Made by a program: the position numbers and the translations under genes. Shown here one piece after another: positions 20,184 to 31,136 of a DNA stretch of 64,000 nt. The notes beneath the pieces were generated by a model. The model saw only the letters and a program-made list of their open reading frames with translations, was not told where the DNA came from and did no database searches. The DNA lies in the NCBI RefSeq assembly GCF_000003815.2, contig NC_049983.1:23152380-23216379 (forward strand), in the 5' to 3' direction. The stretch is from Branchiostoma floridae (Eukaryota; Chordata; Leptocardii; Amphioxiformes; Branchiostomatidae). Each line of letters begins with the position of its first letter. The stretch's first letter is position 1.

Positions 20184-20363
20184 TTACCTTTATCCGTAGG
20201 GTAAGAACAATGTATTTAGGGATATCAAGTCGACAGATGGTGGTTTCAAACTGCAATATTTTGAAAATAGTACAATTTCAACTCCCGTCCATCGACTTGA
20301 TATCCATGGATACCTCGTTTAGCAACACAACGGATATAGGTTACCCCGCGGTTAAAAGTGAAC
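20184..20363. mobile_element. MITE, TTCACCTTTATCC family (copy 1)
   Basis: The ends are inverted (TTACCTTTATCCGTAGGGTAA at the left, GGTTACCCCGCGGTTAAAAG at the right). The centre carries a second inverted pair (GATATCAAGTCGA). The same design recurs at 26251-26453 and 29873-30085. This is the most degraded copy. Confidence 0.75.
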
Positions 20364-20547
20364 CAACGTTACGTGTATCATTAATCAAGAATGAATATTA
20401 CAACCTGAATGAGTTTGTTTTTATCTAATAAATTCTATAACCTGGCAATCATTTGCATTGGCTGTGTGTGTATTTTCGAGTGTGTATAGTGTTGAGGGAG
20501 CTTCGGGCGTAAGCCACAAGTGGCGTCAAAGCTTTGCACGTGAAGAA

Positions 20548-20745
20548 GAAGAAGTTTATTTGCAAGTTCGTGGCCGAGGGCTAATTGCAAGTACATGGTA
20601 TAAACATAGTAGATATACAGGTGACAATGGTCAGTTATGAACAATATTCTACTTTAATACTAGTGTTGGCTATTTCTAAACAGGTTGGGTCTTTTTTGGA
20701 AGCAGAGAGAGACGAAAAGCCCAACCTTTTCTAAAATTTGTGGGT
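20548..20745 (-). mobile_element. LINE 3'-end fragment, copy 2 of a pair
   Basis: Same repeat as 19229-19425, in the same orientation, starting GAAGAAGAAGTTTATTTGCA. It is interpreted as a second 3' LINE terminus on the minus strand. Confidence 0.6.
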
Positions 20746-20751
20746 GAAATA

Positions 20752-21916
20752 ACCCAACACACTTATCGGGTAGGGGTGTCCCGGTGCGCTTGGCTAAACA
20801 CGCGCGCCGTGTCGAAGTCGCACTGCACTTCGAGTTGACAAAAACATGCCATTCTTCGTCCCCAGTCTGACCACTTCACCTTACCTTATTATGTTGAGGC
20901 TTTCACTTTCGAAGATGGAGACGTGAAATCTTTTCATTTTTATTGAAGCTTTGGGGCACAAGGTTACACATTTAATTTAGTATAGTGTAGGACAGACAGT
21001 GCAATGCAGTGAAATCTTTTCATTTTTATTGAAGCTTTGGAGCACAAGGTAACATTTGATTTAATTTAGCGCAATATAGATCTATGTGAAATCTTTTTAT
21101 TTTCATAGAAGTTTTGGAGAACAAGGTAACATTTAATTTAGTATAGTGTAGTATGGTGCAGCCGCCCCAAACATGGCTCTATCCGCCCGCCCAATTCCAA
21201 GGATTGTGCAACATAAGCTAAAATTGACTGTGACAAGTTTTGTGTGCATAGTACGTATATGTGTCGAAATATGTGTATGCGTCCGTGTGTGCTTTCAGCT
21301 GCGAAGATGGAGACGTGGAATCTTTTTATTGTTATTGAAGTTTTGACGCACAAGGTTACATTTAATTTAGTATAGTGTAGTATGGTGCATCTACGGCTGA
21401 TTAAAAGGCTATGGGACGAACGAACGAAAAGAGCCCAACACACTCATCGGGTAGGGGTGTGCTTGGCTAAACACGCTCGCCGTGTCGAAGTCGCATTGCA
21501 CTTCGAGTTGACAAAAACACGGCATGCTTCGTCCCCAGTCCGCTTTCCCTTACCTTACCTTATTGTGTTGAGGCTTTCACTTGCGAAGATGGAGACGTGA
21601 AATCTTTTTATCTTTATTGAAGTTCTGGAGCACAAGGTTATACATTTAATTTAGTATAGTGTAGGACAGGCAGTGCAATGCAGTGAAATCTTTTCATTTT
21701 TATTGAAGCTTTGGAGCACAAGGTAACATTTGATTTAATTTAGCACAACATATGTGAAATCTTTTCATTTTTATTGAAGTTTTGGAAAACAAGGTTACAT
21801 TTAATTTAGTATAATGTAGTATGGCGCAGCCGCCCCAAATATGGCTCTAGCTACCCGCCCAATTCCAAGGACAGACAGTGCAACATAAGCTGAAAATGAC
21901 TGACAAGTCTTGTGTA
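20752..21916. repeat. Nested tandem duplication (682-bp offset, ~80-bp inner units)
   Basis: 20752-21245 and 21433-21916 are direct copies (CCAACACACTYATCGGGTAG ... CCGCCCAATTCCAAGGA). Inside each are about 80-bp units with GTGAAATCTTTTCATTTTTA, then TTGAAG, CACAAGGT and ACATTTAATTTAGTATAGTG. A further half copy lies at about 21300-21400. No gene was recognised. Confidence 0.85.
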
Positions 21917-22002
21917 CTCTCCAAGCAGAGGTTAGGCTCCGGCTATTTTTTAAACGTTTTTTTAGTCGTTTTTATCGGCTTTCTATTTTTTTTTTATATC
22001 TT
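21916..22002. mobile_element. Left end of a foldback element (ACTCTCCAAGCAGAG family)
   Basis: ACTCTCCAAGCAGAGGTTAG followed by GCTCCGGCTATTTTTT matches the ends of the hairpin element at 58864-59068. The right half is in or beyond the gap starting at 22003. Confidence 0.65.
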
Positions 22003-22224
22003 NNNNNNNNNNNNNNNNNNNNNNNNNNNNNNNNNNNNNNNNNNNNNNNNNNNNNNNNNNNNNNNNNNNNNNNNNNNNNNNNNNNNNNNNNNNNNNNNNN
22101 NNCGCCTAGTTGCACAAACAACTATCAAATACACAGAAAAAAAGCCATCGCTTAGTACAAATGTACGGGAGAAAAGGCAATGCTTAGTACAAATGCACAG
22201 GAGAAAAGCCAACACTTAGAGATA

Positions 22225-22262
22225 CAGTCAAACCTGTATTAGCGTCCACCTCTACATAGCGT
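22225..22262. mobile_element. Left end of a CAGTCAAACCTG transposon
   Basis: TA then CAGTCAAACCTGTATTAGCG, identical in its first bases to both termini of the element at 13217-14084. The rest is cut by the gap 22263-22362. Confidence 0.7.
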
Positions 22263-22413
22263 NNNNNNNNNNNNNNNNNNNNNNNNNNNNNNNNNNNNNN
22301 NNNNNNNNNNNNNNNNNNNNNNNNNNNNNNNNNNNNNNNNNNNNNNNNNNNNNNNNNNNNNNTAGTCTGCTTTGTTACCATGCTGTACTTTTTCAAGGTG
22401 TAATACTACTACT

Positions 22414-22885
22414 AGTTCAAGATATTGTGTCGAAACGACATTGAACTACAAGAAGTGCATTTGCGTATGTTGTGTTTTCTTTTTTTTCTATTGCAATCTC
22501 AGCTTTCATTGTAAATATACATTAGTCAACATTAGTTGTGAATAGTACTATTGTTGTAACTAGTACAAGTGCTATTTGTTACTTAGTAGTTCAAGATATT
22601 ATGTCGAAGCGATATCGAACTTACTACAAGAAGTGTGTTTGTGTACGCTGTATTTTCTTTTTTTTCTATTGCAATCTCAGCTTTCATTGTAAATATACAT
22701 TAGTCAACTTTAACATTGTGAATAGTACTAGTGTTGTAACTAGTACTAGTGTTATTTTTGACTTAGTAGTTCAAGATATTGTGTCGAAGCGATATTGAAC
22801 TTACTACAAGAGGTGCATTTGTATATGTTGTATTTTCTTTTTTTCTATTGCAACCTCAGCTTTCATTGTAAATATACATTGATGT
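22414..22885. repeat. Three tandem units of ~174-180 bp
   Basis: Units begin AGTTCAAGATATT at 22414, 22588 and 22768. Each contains CTACAAGAAGTGCATTTG, then TTGCAATCTCAGCTTTCATT and GTAAATATACATTAGTCAAC. They are non-coding. Confidence 0.9.
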
Positions 22886-23960
22886 TATGTGTAATTCTTT
22901 AACCCACAGTTCAGGACTTTATTGTGCAGGTTGAGACTACTTGTAAACAGAAGTTCAGAACCCTGAAAAAGCCTCATCAGTCCATCTGAGTAACCATGTT
23001 TGATACGGGAATACGTGTACATGTATGTCACTTGAGTGTTTTGACTCAGAGGTATGTGACGAGAAGTTGCTATTTCTTCACATTGTCTTATTTCTTGTAG
23101 AGAAACTGTTGCAAAATGTGCAAGAAACTATGTGAATGTAAACATCATTGCTGTGGGACATTATTGAGCATTTTGGAGTGCCTGTCTTTGGTGCTGTGTC
23201 CCATTCAGACTCAGAATGATGTGCCAGCTGAAGAATAAACGTGAAATTGCGATTCTTAATATCTACATTTTTGAATGCAAATACAACAGCTGTGTGGATG
23301 GACTTGGTTAATTTACCTTAAAGTTTGTAATTAACATAGTCAATTTCAACAAACATGCTGTACTTTATGACGCATGATAAGATCAGCAAAAAATCTGTGC
23401 CATCTTAGGATGGGTACCATCTTAGGTCACCCCCCATTAGGTGTGTGTTGTCTCATAATATGTAACAGTAGAATTTCTCATGTCAGTTGGGAATGTGTTC
23501 CTTGTTACAAGAACTGATGCGATGAAACACAGTCGAGAAGTATTTTATTCCTGTATTCAATGATACAGTGACTGTAATTAATGCCAATATATAAGCCTTA
23601 GGGTGTGTTGAATACTTCTGATAAAGTGATCTAGTTCTAGTCATCACTACCTTGCTAGATGATGTTTAGTTTGACAATAATGTTCTTAATGAATATTCCC
23701 ATATAGGGGTAGGGACACTTCCCACTCTCCTGACTTGTCCTTCTTGTTTTCCTGACATTGGACTCAACAGGTTTCAAAAAGAGTCACACTCCATCTTTCA
23801 ATCATTTCTTACAATAATGCTTTAACTGTAAAAACAGTGGGAAGATAAAGTCTGTAAATTTGTGCTGTGCTCTGCTAGACACAGTTCATGGAATTCTGTC
23901 CTTAGACTTGCATTTTCTCTATTTTCTAAATAGCTGCTAGTAATATACTGATCCAGCTTA
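22886..23960. other. No gene seen
   Basis: Non-coding. I looked for LRR exons like those at 26146 and 27016 and found none here. Confidence 0.4.
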
Positions 23961-24336
23961 GGTTCCCAGAATTCTGGCTCAGGATCCCAGAATTCTGATT
24001 AAGGTTCCCAGAATTTTCCAGAATTCTGGCTCAGTTTCCCAGAATTCTGGCTCATATTCTCAGAATTCTCCAGAATTCTGGCTAAGGTTCCCAGAATTCT
24101 GGCTAAGGTTCCCAGAATTCTGGCTAAGGTTCCCAGAATTCTGGCTAAGGTTCCCAGAATTCTGGCTAAGGTTCCCAGAATTCTGCAGAATTCTGGCTAA
24201 GGTTCCCAGAATTCTGCAGAATTCTGGCTAAGGTTCCAGAATTCTGGCTAAGGTTCCCAGAATTCTGGCTAAGGTTCCCAGAATTCTGGCTCAGGTTCCC
24301 AGAATTCTGCAGAATTCTGCAGAATTCTGCAGAATT
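23961..24336. repeat. 21-bp minisatellite with palindromic EcoRI cores
   Basis: Units of the form GGTTCCCAGAATTCTGGCTA, about 20 GAATTC sites in 375 bp. Some units are shortened to GCAGAATTCT (with CTGCAG sites), especially at the right end. Each core CCAGAATTCTGG is a 12-bp palindrome. Confidence 0.97.
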
Positions 24337-24493
24337 GACGTTGTTCCTGGAGACAACTAATTGCATTCTACATAGTAATTACCTTTCAATGGAAGCTTTC
24401 CACAAAGTATCAACTTTGCATGTATTACCTGTAAAGGGCTAGAAATGTTTGTCCAAAGTTCAATATTTGTCCGAAATTAATCTGGCGGCTGTT

Positions 24494-24650
24494 TAATGCA
24501 TTTAAGTTTGCTGGGATTTAATTTCGTGGTAGCGGGAAAAAGGACTTTTCGCGGTGGTTTTAAGTTCACGGTACCACCATGCGTTGCAGTCTCTAACTGC
24601 CATGGAAAAATGCGAACATTAAAACACCGCAAAAGTTTCTGCATTTACAG
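24494..24650. mobile_element. MITE, TTTAAGTTCGCGG family (copy 1)
   Basis: AATGCATTTAAGTTTGCTGG at the left, GCATTTACAGTA at the right, with AGCGGGAAAAAGGACTTTTC inside. Same family as 28131-28281, 59166-59376 and 61992-62184. It marks the left edge of the 3-kb duplication. Confidence 0.8.
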
Positions 24651-26145
24651 TATCAACTATAATTTTTATGTTTTGCATTTTTTGTTGTATTTTGCATTAA
24701 ACTTAATCATCATGCATCATATTCCAACGGTCAAACAATCCCAATTCTGATACTGTAGCCCAATGGTTATGTCCTCATAGCTGACTAATGAAGGTAGGGG
24801 CCTAATTGTTGGACAAGAGGCTGTGTAGGTAACGTTAGATAGGTAGTCATGGTAGTTGGACTTCTCTAGAAGCGTACATATGCACGTATGTTCACCAAAC
24901 AGCTGGGTGACTTTAAAATAAGAGTACATTCTTATTTCTGAATGTCAGACTTCCAACCAAAGGCAAATTGAGTGGAAACCTCAGCTAATTACCTGAGGCC
25001 TTATGCCCATGTCAGTCTTTCTATGTTATGTAAATATTCAATTACAGTCTTGCCACAAAGCTATTACTGACTCTTACTGGCCTTTTTCTTGCTGGTGTGT
25101 GTTTGTTATAGTGTTGATATATTCGAATTCACTAGTCCTTGACTGAGTAGTCATGTATTGTAAACACCATTGGTAAACAAGTGATCAGGTTGTACTGAAA
25201 CGTTATGGCACAACATTGCCTCATTAGCCAACGACTTGCTTTGCCTTTTACAAGTTGATGTGAAAAGCATTTGTATAAGCCTTGTAAGACTTTGAGGGAG
25301 CAACAGAGAAGAAGTTACATTAAGGGACTTAGGATTGTCAAAGAGCGAGTTACACCCTGTAGCTTTTGGTGTTTGCGATCAAAGTCGGGATCTGTGCTGT
25401 TTCAGGAGCTGCCTTTGAAGATGCAATCATTGTTTTTACTGTCTTAAGCTGTGGACACTGAAGTGCTTTTGAAATTTAAGTAAAGAATAGGAGATGAAAG
25501 GAGAGTAACTGAGGGAATGTCTGTAGAAAGTCCATCCCATACATTGTAGCACATTTACTTGTGTACTTGTCCCTAGGGCCACAGTAGGATAACAGTAATT
25601 ATATTATTGCTACAAATATATCATAACATAATGGACCTGTCACAGATGACATGATGCTTCTTTTTTCCCTAAGGAAAGTACAGATGCTTATTTGTTGTAC
25701 ATGTAGCTCAGCTTGTGATGATATGCAATTTGTAAGAATCATACAAATTCTGTCCTTAAGAACAGCTGCAGTTATGTGCATTACTGCAAGGTGGCAGTAC
25801 TAGGATATGGTGTGAATTGTACAAGCTTCCAAGCATGAAACATGTATTTATGGCATGTAACTTAAGATATCTTGGGTCATTCTGAAACCGGTATATTGTT
25901 AAGCCCCAACTGTCATCCCTTTTATTGCCAAATCAGCCAATTATCAGTTAGTACACAATATCAAGTTCATTGTTTGTGAGAAACTCGATGGTTTGGTCAA
26001 AATATCATGGGACAGGTGGATTTTACTTTTTAACATCATGAAGCACATCGCACAGTATATTTGTAAAGGACACTTTTAAATTATTGTATGATTTGTTTGT
26101 ACTGCAGTTTAAATAAACTAGGTATGTTTCTTTCTTATATTGCAG

Positions 26146-26217
26146 AGACCTGAGATTTAACAAGATCAGGGAAATCCCACCTGGGGCCTTCGAGGGTCTG
26201 CTGTCACTCAACACACT
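26146..26217 (+). CDS. Peroxidasin-like LRR exon A, copy 1
   Basis: A 72-base exon between TTATATTGCAG and GTGAGTTT. Reads DLRFNKIREIPPGAF then EGLLSLNTL, one 24-residue LRR. It enters two bases into a codon and leaves two bases into a codon, so it can be added or dropped without shifting frame. From memory, the run DLRFN-x-IREI-x-PGAF ... LNTLLLNNN is characteristic of the second and third LRRs of peroxidasin, an extracellular peroxidase that crosslinks collagen IV. The N-terminal exons, Ig domains and peroxidase domain are not seen in this window, so only a fragment of the gene is present or the rest is outside. Confidence 0.8.
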
Positions 26218-26250
26218 GTGAGTTTGGAATTTAAACTATGTCTAACGTTA

Positions 26251-26453
26251 GTTCACCTTTATCCATGGGGTAACCTATATCTGTTGTGTTGCTAAATTGG
26301 GTATCCAGGGATATCAAGCCGATGGACTGTAGTTTCAAACTGTGATATTCTCAAAATATTGCCGTTTGAAACCACCATCTGTCGACTTGATACCCCTGAA
26401 TACATTGTTCTTAAAAAGAACGGATAAGGGTTACCCTACGGATAAAGGTGAAC
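26251..26453. mobile_element. MITE, TTCACCTTTATCC family (copy 2)
   Basis: GTTCACCTTTATCCATGGGG at the left; the complement of the right end reads GTTCACCTTTATCCGTAGGG. Inner inverted repeats flank a centre with GGTATCCAGGGATATCAAG. It starts 34 bp after LRR exon A. Confidence 0.9.
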
Positions 26454-27015
26454 ACCGTTAGATATTTTCAATATATTCGTCTCAGGACAGAAATTTGCTT
26501 GTTGGAACGGAAAAAACGAATTACACATCCATCCCAAAAATTTGAACTTCATGACATAGAACTGTTTAAAATCTATCTCAAGAGCGACACGTAAAATGAC
26601 ACGTTTGAAGAGAAAGATAAACTACATGGGCTCAAAAAAAAAATGAGTGGGACGGAAAAAGATTGAAAGCTGGAGAGAGCCCTGATCAGGGAACTGATGA
26701 AAGCTTGTTGGTAAGACCATAACTTGTTGTACAGAAATAGCATATAAAATCTTGATGACGACAATTACCATCATAGATGGACATTAGAATTTGAGATTGT
26801 AATGTGCCTGACTTACAAGTGTTCATATTAATGATGTGTTTGAAATCACTTATTAAGTCTTTGTGGCTGATGATGTTTTCTTGTGTTTTGTGAGTTGAGA
26901 TACATTTGTAAGGTTCCCATGTGGAGTGTTCAGATGCAATAAAACTATAATTATATATTGTATGTATTTGAAATAAAGTAACAACAATCGTGTTTTTTTG
27001 CTTTCTGTCTTTCAG

Positions 27016-27087
27016 GCTGCTCAACAATAATGACATCCGAAAAATTCCAAGAGGTGCTTTTCAGGGACTTTCCTCATTAAAATACCT
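27016..27087 (+). CDS. Peroxidasin-like LRR exon B, copy 1
   Basis: 72 bases between TGTCTTTCAG and GTAAGTATAG. With exon A it reads LLNNNDIRKIPRGAF then QGLSSLKYL, the next 24-residue LRR. Same phase class as exon A. The intron between A and B is about 800 bp. Confidence 0.8.
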
Positions 27088-28130
27088 GTAAGTATAGCTG
27101 GTCATTAACGTACATTTTGTACATTTAGGTGAAAATAAGATTATGTAGCAGGGCAAAGAATTTAACCTATCTTGTCATCACAGATTGGTAGATGTGTCCC
27201 ATTTTCAGGACCTTGGGAGTTGGATTCAGTGAATCCAGATTTCTGAATCCTGGTATACAAAGTCATGTAAAATGGTCTATCAAGTATGACACAAAGAAAA
27301 TGCCATGAAAGGTAGGAATCTCTGATGCCAATGGCCAGAATCCTACATAGGGGAAATACTGATAACTGCACCAAACTTGGACCAAGTTGGTTTCAATGTA
27401 ATATGCAGTACCAAACTATGGTAATAGGGGGAGCTGCTGATATGTAAACTGGTTTGCTCTGCAGTTCTGTTAAGTAGGCATAGGGGACACCCATGTACAG
27501 CATACAGTACCCAGCAAANNNNNNNNNNNNNNNNNNNNNNNNNNNNNNNNNNNNNNNNNNNNNNNNNNNNNNNNNNNNNNNNNNNNNNNNNNNNNNNNNN
27601 NNNNNNNNNNNNNNNNNNTATGTTGATACGATTTGGAAGGATTTTTCGCACACAATAAACCAGACTGAGTTGATAGTGAGGAGCTACTTGACATGTTGAT
27701 CCAGACCAGGACCTGACAAGTGTGCCATCTGCCTGTCAGCTTCACTTCCCCTCCTGCTTATCCCAGAGAGTAAATCCAGATAAGATATAGGCAAAGTAAT
27801 CAACTCTAATTACAACTGGTCAGAACCTCATCAATCTGGAACTTCCCATTTACCCTACTAAAGGCGCACCATTTTTTATTTGTCCTCAGATTTTTTAGAT
27901 TGAAAATAAAGCCAAGCTGACATCAGGGCAGGGAGGAAAACTTGAAATTGAATATGACTATTCACTCAATAAAACTGAGTGTACCAAGAAAAGTATAAAC
28001 TAGAATAAAAGTGTTTTTCCAGTAACTGGTAAGCCTTTTATTTTCGAATCTGAGAAGACACCTTTTTTACTAGAAGCTGCAACCACTGAGCTAAAAATGT
28101 GAAAGTTTTAATTGCTCTAACAATACTGTT

Positions 28131-28281
28131 AATGCATTTAAGTTTGCTGGGATTTAATTTCGTGGTAGCGGGAAAAAGGACTTTTCGCGGTGGTTTTAAG
28201 TTCACAGTAGCAGTTTGCAGTCTCTTACTGCCATGGAAAAATGCGAACATTAAAACACTGCAAAAGTTTCTGCATTTACAG
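28131..28281. mobile_element. MITE, TTTAAGTTCGCGG family (copy 2)
   Basis: Same element as 24494-24650, carried along by the segmental duplication. A few substitutions distinguish the two. Confidence 0.8.
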
Positions 28282-29770
28282 TATCAACTATAATTTTTAT
28301 GTTTTGCATTTTTTGTTGTATTTTGCATTAAACTTAATCATCCTGCATCATATTCCAACGGTCAAACAATCCCAATTCTGATACTGTAGCCCAATAGGTT
28401 ATGTCCTCATAGCTGACTAGTGAAGGTAGGGGCCTAATTGTTGGACAAGAGGCTGTGTAGGTAACATTAGATAGGTAGTTGGACCTCTCTAGAAGCGTAC
28501 ATATGCATGTATGTTCACCAAGCAGCTGGGTGACTTTCAAATAAGAGTACATTCTTATTTCTGAATGTCAGACTTCGAACCAAAGGCAATTTGAGTGGAA
28601 ACCTCAGCTAATTACCTGAGGCCTTATGCCCATCTCAGCCTTTCTATGTTATGTAAATATTCAATTACAGTCTTGCCACAAAGCTATTACTGACTCTTAC
28701 TGGCCTTTCTCTTGCTGGTGTGTGTTTGTCTTAGTGTTGATATATTCGAATTCACTAGTCCTTGACTGAGTAGTCATGTATTGTAAACACCATTGGTAAA
28801 CAAGTGATCAGGTTGTACTGAAACGTTATGGCACAACATTGCCTCATTAGCCAACGACTTGCTTTGCCTTTTACAAGTTGATGTGAAAAGCCTTTGTATA
28901 AGCCTTGTAAGACTTTGAGGGAGTAACAGAGAAGAAGTTACATTAAGGGACTTAGGATTGTCAAAGAGCGAGTTAGACCTGTAGCTTTGGGGTTTGCGAT
29001 CAAAGTCGGGATCTGTGCTGTTTCAGGAACTGCCTATGAAGATATAATCATTGTTTTTCTTTCTTAAGCTGTGGACACTGACAGAAGTACTTTTAAGTAA
29101 AGAATTGGAATTGAAAGCTAGAGTAACTGAGGGAATATCTGTAGAAAAGTCAGATTCTATCCCATACATTGTAGCACATTTACTTGTCCCTAGGCCACAG
29201 TAGGATAACAGTTGTATCATTGCTATAATCATAAAATAATGCACCTGTCACAGATGACACAGCACTTCTTTGTTCCATAAGGAAAGTACAGATGCTTTTT
29301 CATTTATTATTTGTACATGTAGCTCAGGTTTTGATGAGCATCATACAGCTGCAGTTACATGCATTACTGCAAGGTGGCAGTACTAAGCATCAGTGCATAT
29401 ACCGGGTACTTTTGTACATGCATATGGTGTGCATTGTATATGCTTGTCTCATTATAAGCATTCCAAGCATCAAACATGTATTTATGGCATGTAACTTAAG
29501 ATATCTTGGGGGTACCAGGTCATTCTGAAACCGGTATATTGTTGTGTCCTAATAACTGTCATCCCTGTTTTGCTAAATCAGGTAATTATCAGTTAGTGCA
29601 CAATATCAAGTTCATTGTTTGTGAGAAACTGGATGTTTTGGTCAAGATATCATGGGACATGTGGATTTTACTTTTTGATGTCATGAAGCACATTGCACAG
29701 TATACCTATAAAGGTCACTAAATTGAATGGTTTGTTTGTTTAAACTTAATGTTTCTTTCTTGTATTGCAG

Positions 29771-29842
29771 AGACCTGAGATTTAACAAGATCAGGGAAAT
29801 CCCACCTGGGGCCTTCGAGGGTCTGCTGTCACTCAACACACT
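29771..29842 (+). CDS. Peroxidasin-like LRR exon A, copy 2
   Basis: Identical in all 72 bases to 26146-26217, with the same TTGCAG acceptor and GTGAGTTT donor. Being phase-symmetric, an A-B-A-B transcript would stay in frame and give four LRRs. Confidence 0.75.
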
Positions 29843-29872
29843 GTGAGTTTGGAATTTCGACTATGTCGTTAA

Positions 29873-30085
29873 TTCACCTTTATCCGTGGGGTAACCTATA
29901 TCCGTGTAACTTGTGTTGCTAAACAGGGTATCCAGGGATATCTAGCCGATGGAAGGCAGTTTCGAACTGTGATATTCTCAAAATATTGCAGTTTGAAACC
30001 ACCATCTGTCGAGTTGATCATGATATCCCTAAATACATTGTTCTTAAAAAGAACGGATAAAGGTTACCCTACCGATAAAGGTGAA
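29873..30085. mobile_element. MITE, TTCACCTTTATCC family (copy 3)
   Basis: Counterpart of 26251-26453 within the right duplicate. It differs by indels such as an extra AACTTGT near the left and ATCATG near the right. Confidence 0.9.
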
Positions 30086-30625
30086 CTAGCATTAGATATA
30101 TTCAATATATTTATCCCAGGACAGAAATTTGCTTGTTGGAAAGGAAAGAAAATTACACATCCGTCCTAAAAATCTGAACTTCATTACATAGAACTGCTCA
30201 AAATCTATGTTCATAAGCGACACGTAAAATGACACGTTTGAAAAGGAGGATCAACAACAACAGAGTGTGACGGAAAAAAATTGAAAGCTGGAGGGAGTCC
30301 TGATCAGGGAACTGATTGAAAGCTTGTTGGTAAGAGCTTAACTTGGTGTACAGAAATAGCATGTAAAATCTTGATAATGACAATTACCATCATGGATGAA
30401 TATTCCAATATAAGATTGTGATATGTCTGACTTACAAATGTTAATAATGACGTGTTTGAAGTCACTTATTAAGTCTTTGTGGCTGATGATGACTTGTTGT
30501 GTTTTGACTTTTGTGAGTTGAGATGAGGTTCCTTAGTGTTCAGATGCAACAAGACGAGATATTGTATGTACATGGATTTGAAATTAAGTAACAACTATCG
30601 TGTTTTCTTGCTTTCTGTCTTTCAG

Positions 30626-30697
30626 GCTGCTCAACAATAATGACATCCGAAAAATTCCAAGAGGTGCTTTTCAGGGACTTTCCTCATTAAAATACCT
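30626..30697 (+). CDS. Peroxidasin-like LRR exon B, copy 2
   Basis: Identical to 27016-27087, with the same TTTCAG acceptor and GTAAGTATAG donor. No third LRR exon follows before the repeat array at 31137 and the gap at 32651. Confidence 0.75.
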
Positions 30698-31136
30698 GTA
30701 AGTATAGCTGGTCATCAACATACATTTTGTACAATTAGGTGAAAATAAGATTATATAGCAGGGCAAAGAATTTAACCTATCTTGTCATCACAGATTGGTA
30801 CATGTAGATGTGTCCCATTTTCAGGACCTTGGGAGTTGGATTCAGTGAATCCAGATTCCTGAATCCTGGTATACATGTAAAATTGGCTATCACGTATGAC
30901 ACAAAGAAAATGCAATGAAAGGTAGGAATCTCTAATGCCAATGGCCAGAATCCTACATAGGGGAATACTGATAACTGCACCAAACTTGGACCAAGTTGGT
31001 TTCAATGCAATATGCAGTACCAAACTATGGTAATAGGGGGAGCTGCTGATATGTAAACTGGTTTGCTCTGCAGTTCTGTTAAGTAGGCATAGGGGGCACC
31101 CATGTACAGCATACAGTACCCAGCAAACTAGAGGCT

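Larger units (their letters stand above)
24494..27518. repeat. 3-kb segmental duplication, left copy
   Basis: Aligned in the same direction with 28131-31131 at an offset that drifts from about 3637 to 3611 bp through small indels. The copies share two LRR exons, a MITE and all intron landmarks. The right end runs into the gap 27519-27618. The exons are identical and the introns differ by scattered substitutions and indels. Confidence 0.95.
28131..31131. repeat. 3-kb segmental duplication, right copy
   Basis: Direct copy of 24494-27518. At its right end (CACCCATGTACAGCATACAG, then CCCAGCAAA) it joins the tandem foldback array at 31137, whereas the left copy joins a gap at the same point. It lacks none of the left copy's exons. 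Confidence 0.95.

Noticed and set aside
23961-24336. CRISPR-like regular repeat
   Set aside because: The units are contiguous without unique spacers, and the window is an animal genome; it is a minisatellite. The same applies to 52280-53320.
24166-24366. Repetitive NSGNLSQ protein frame on the minus strand
   Set aside because: It is the translation of the 21-bp EcoRI minisatellite; non-coding.
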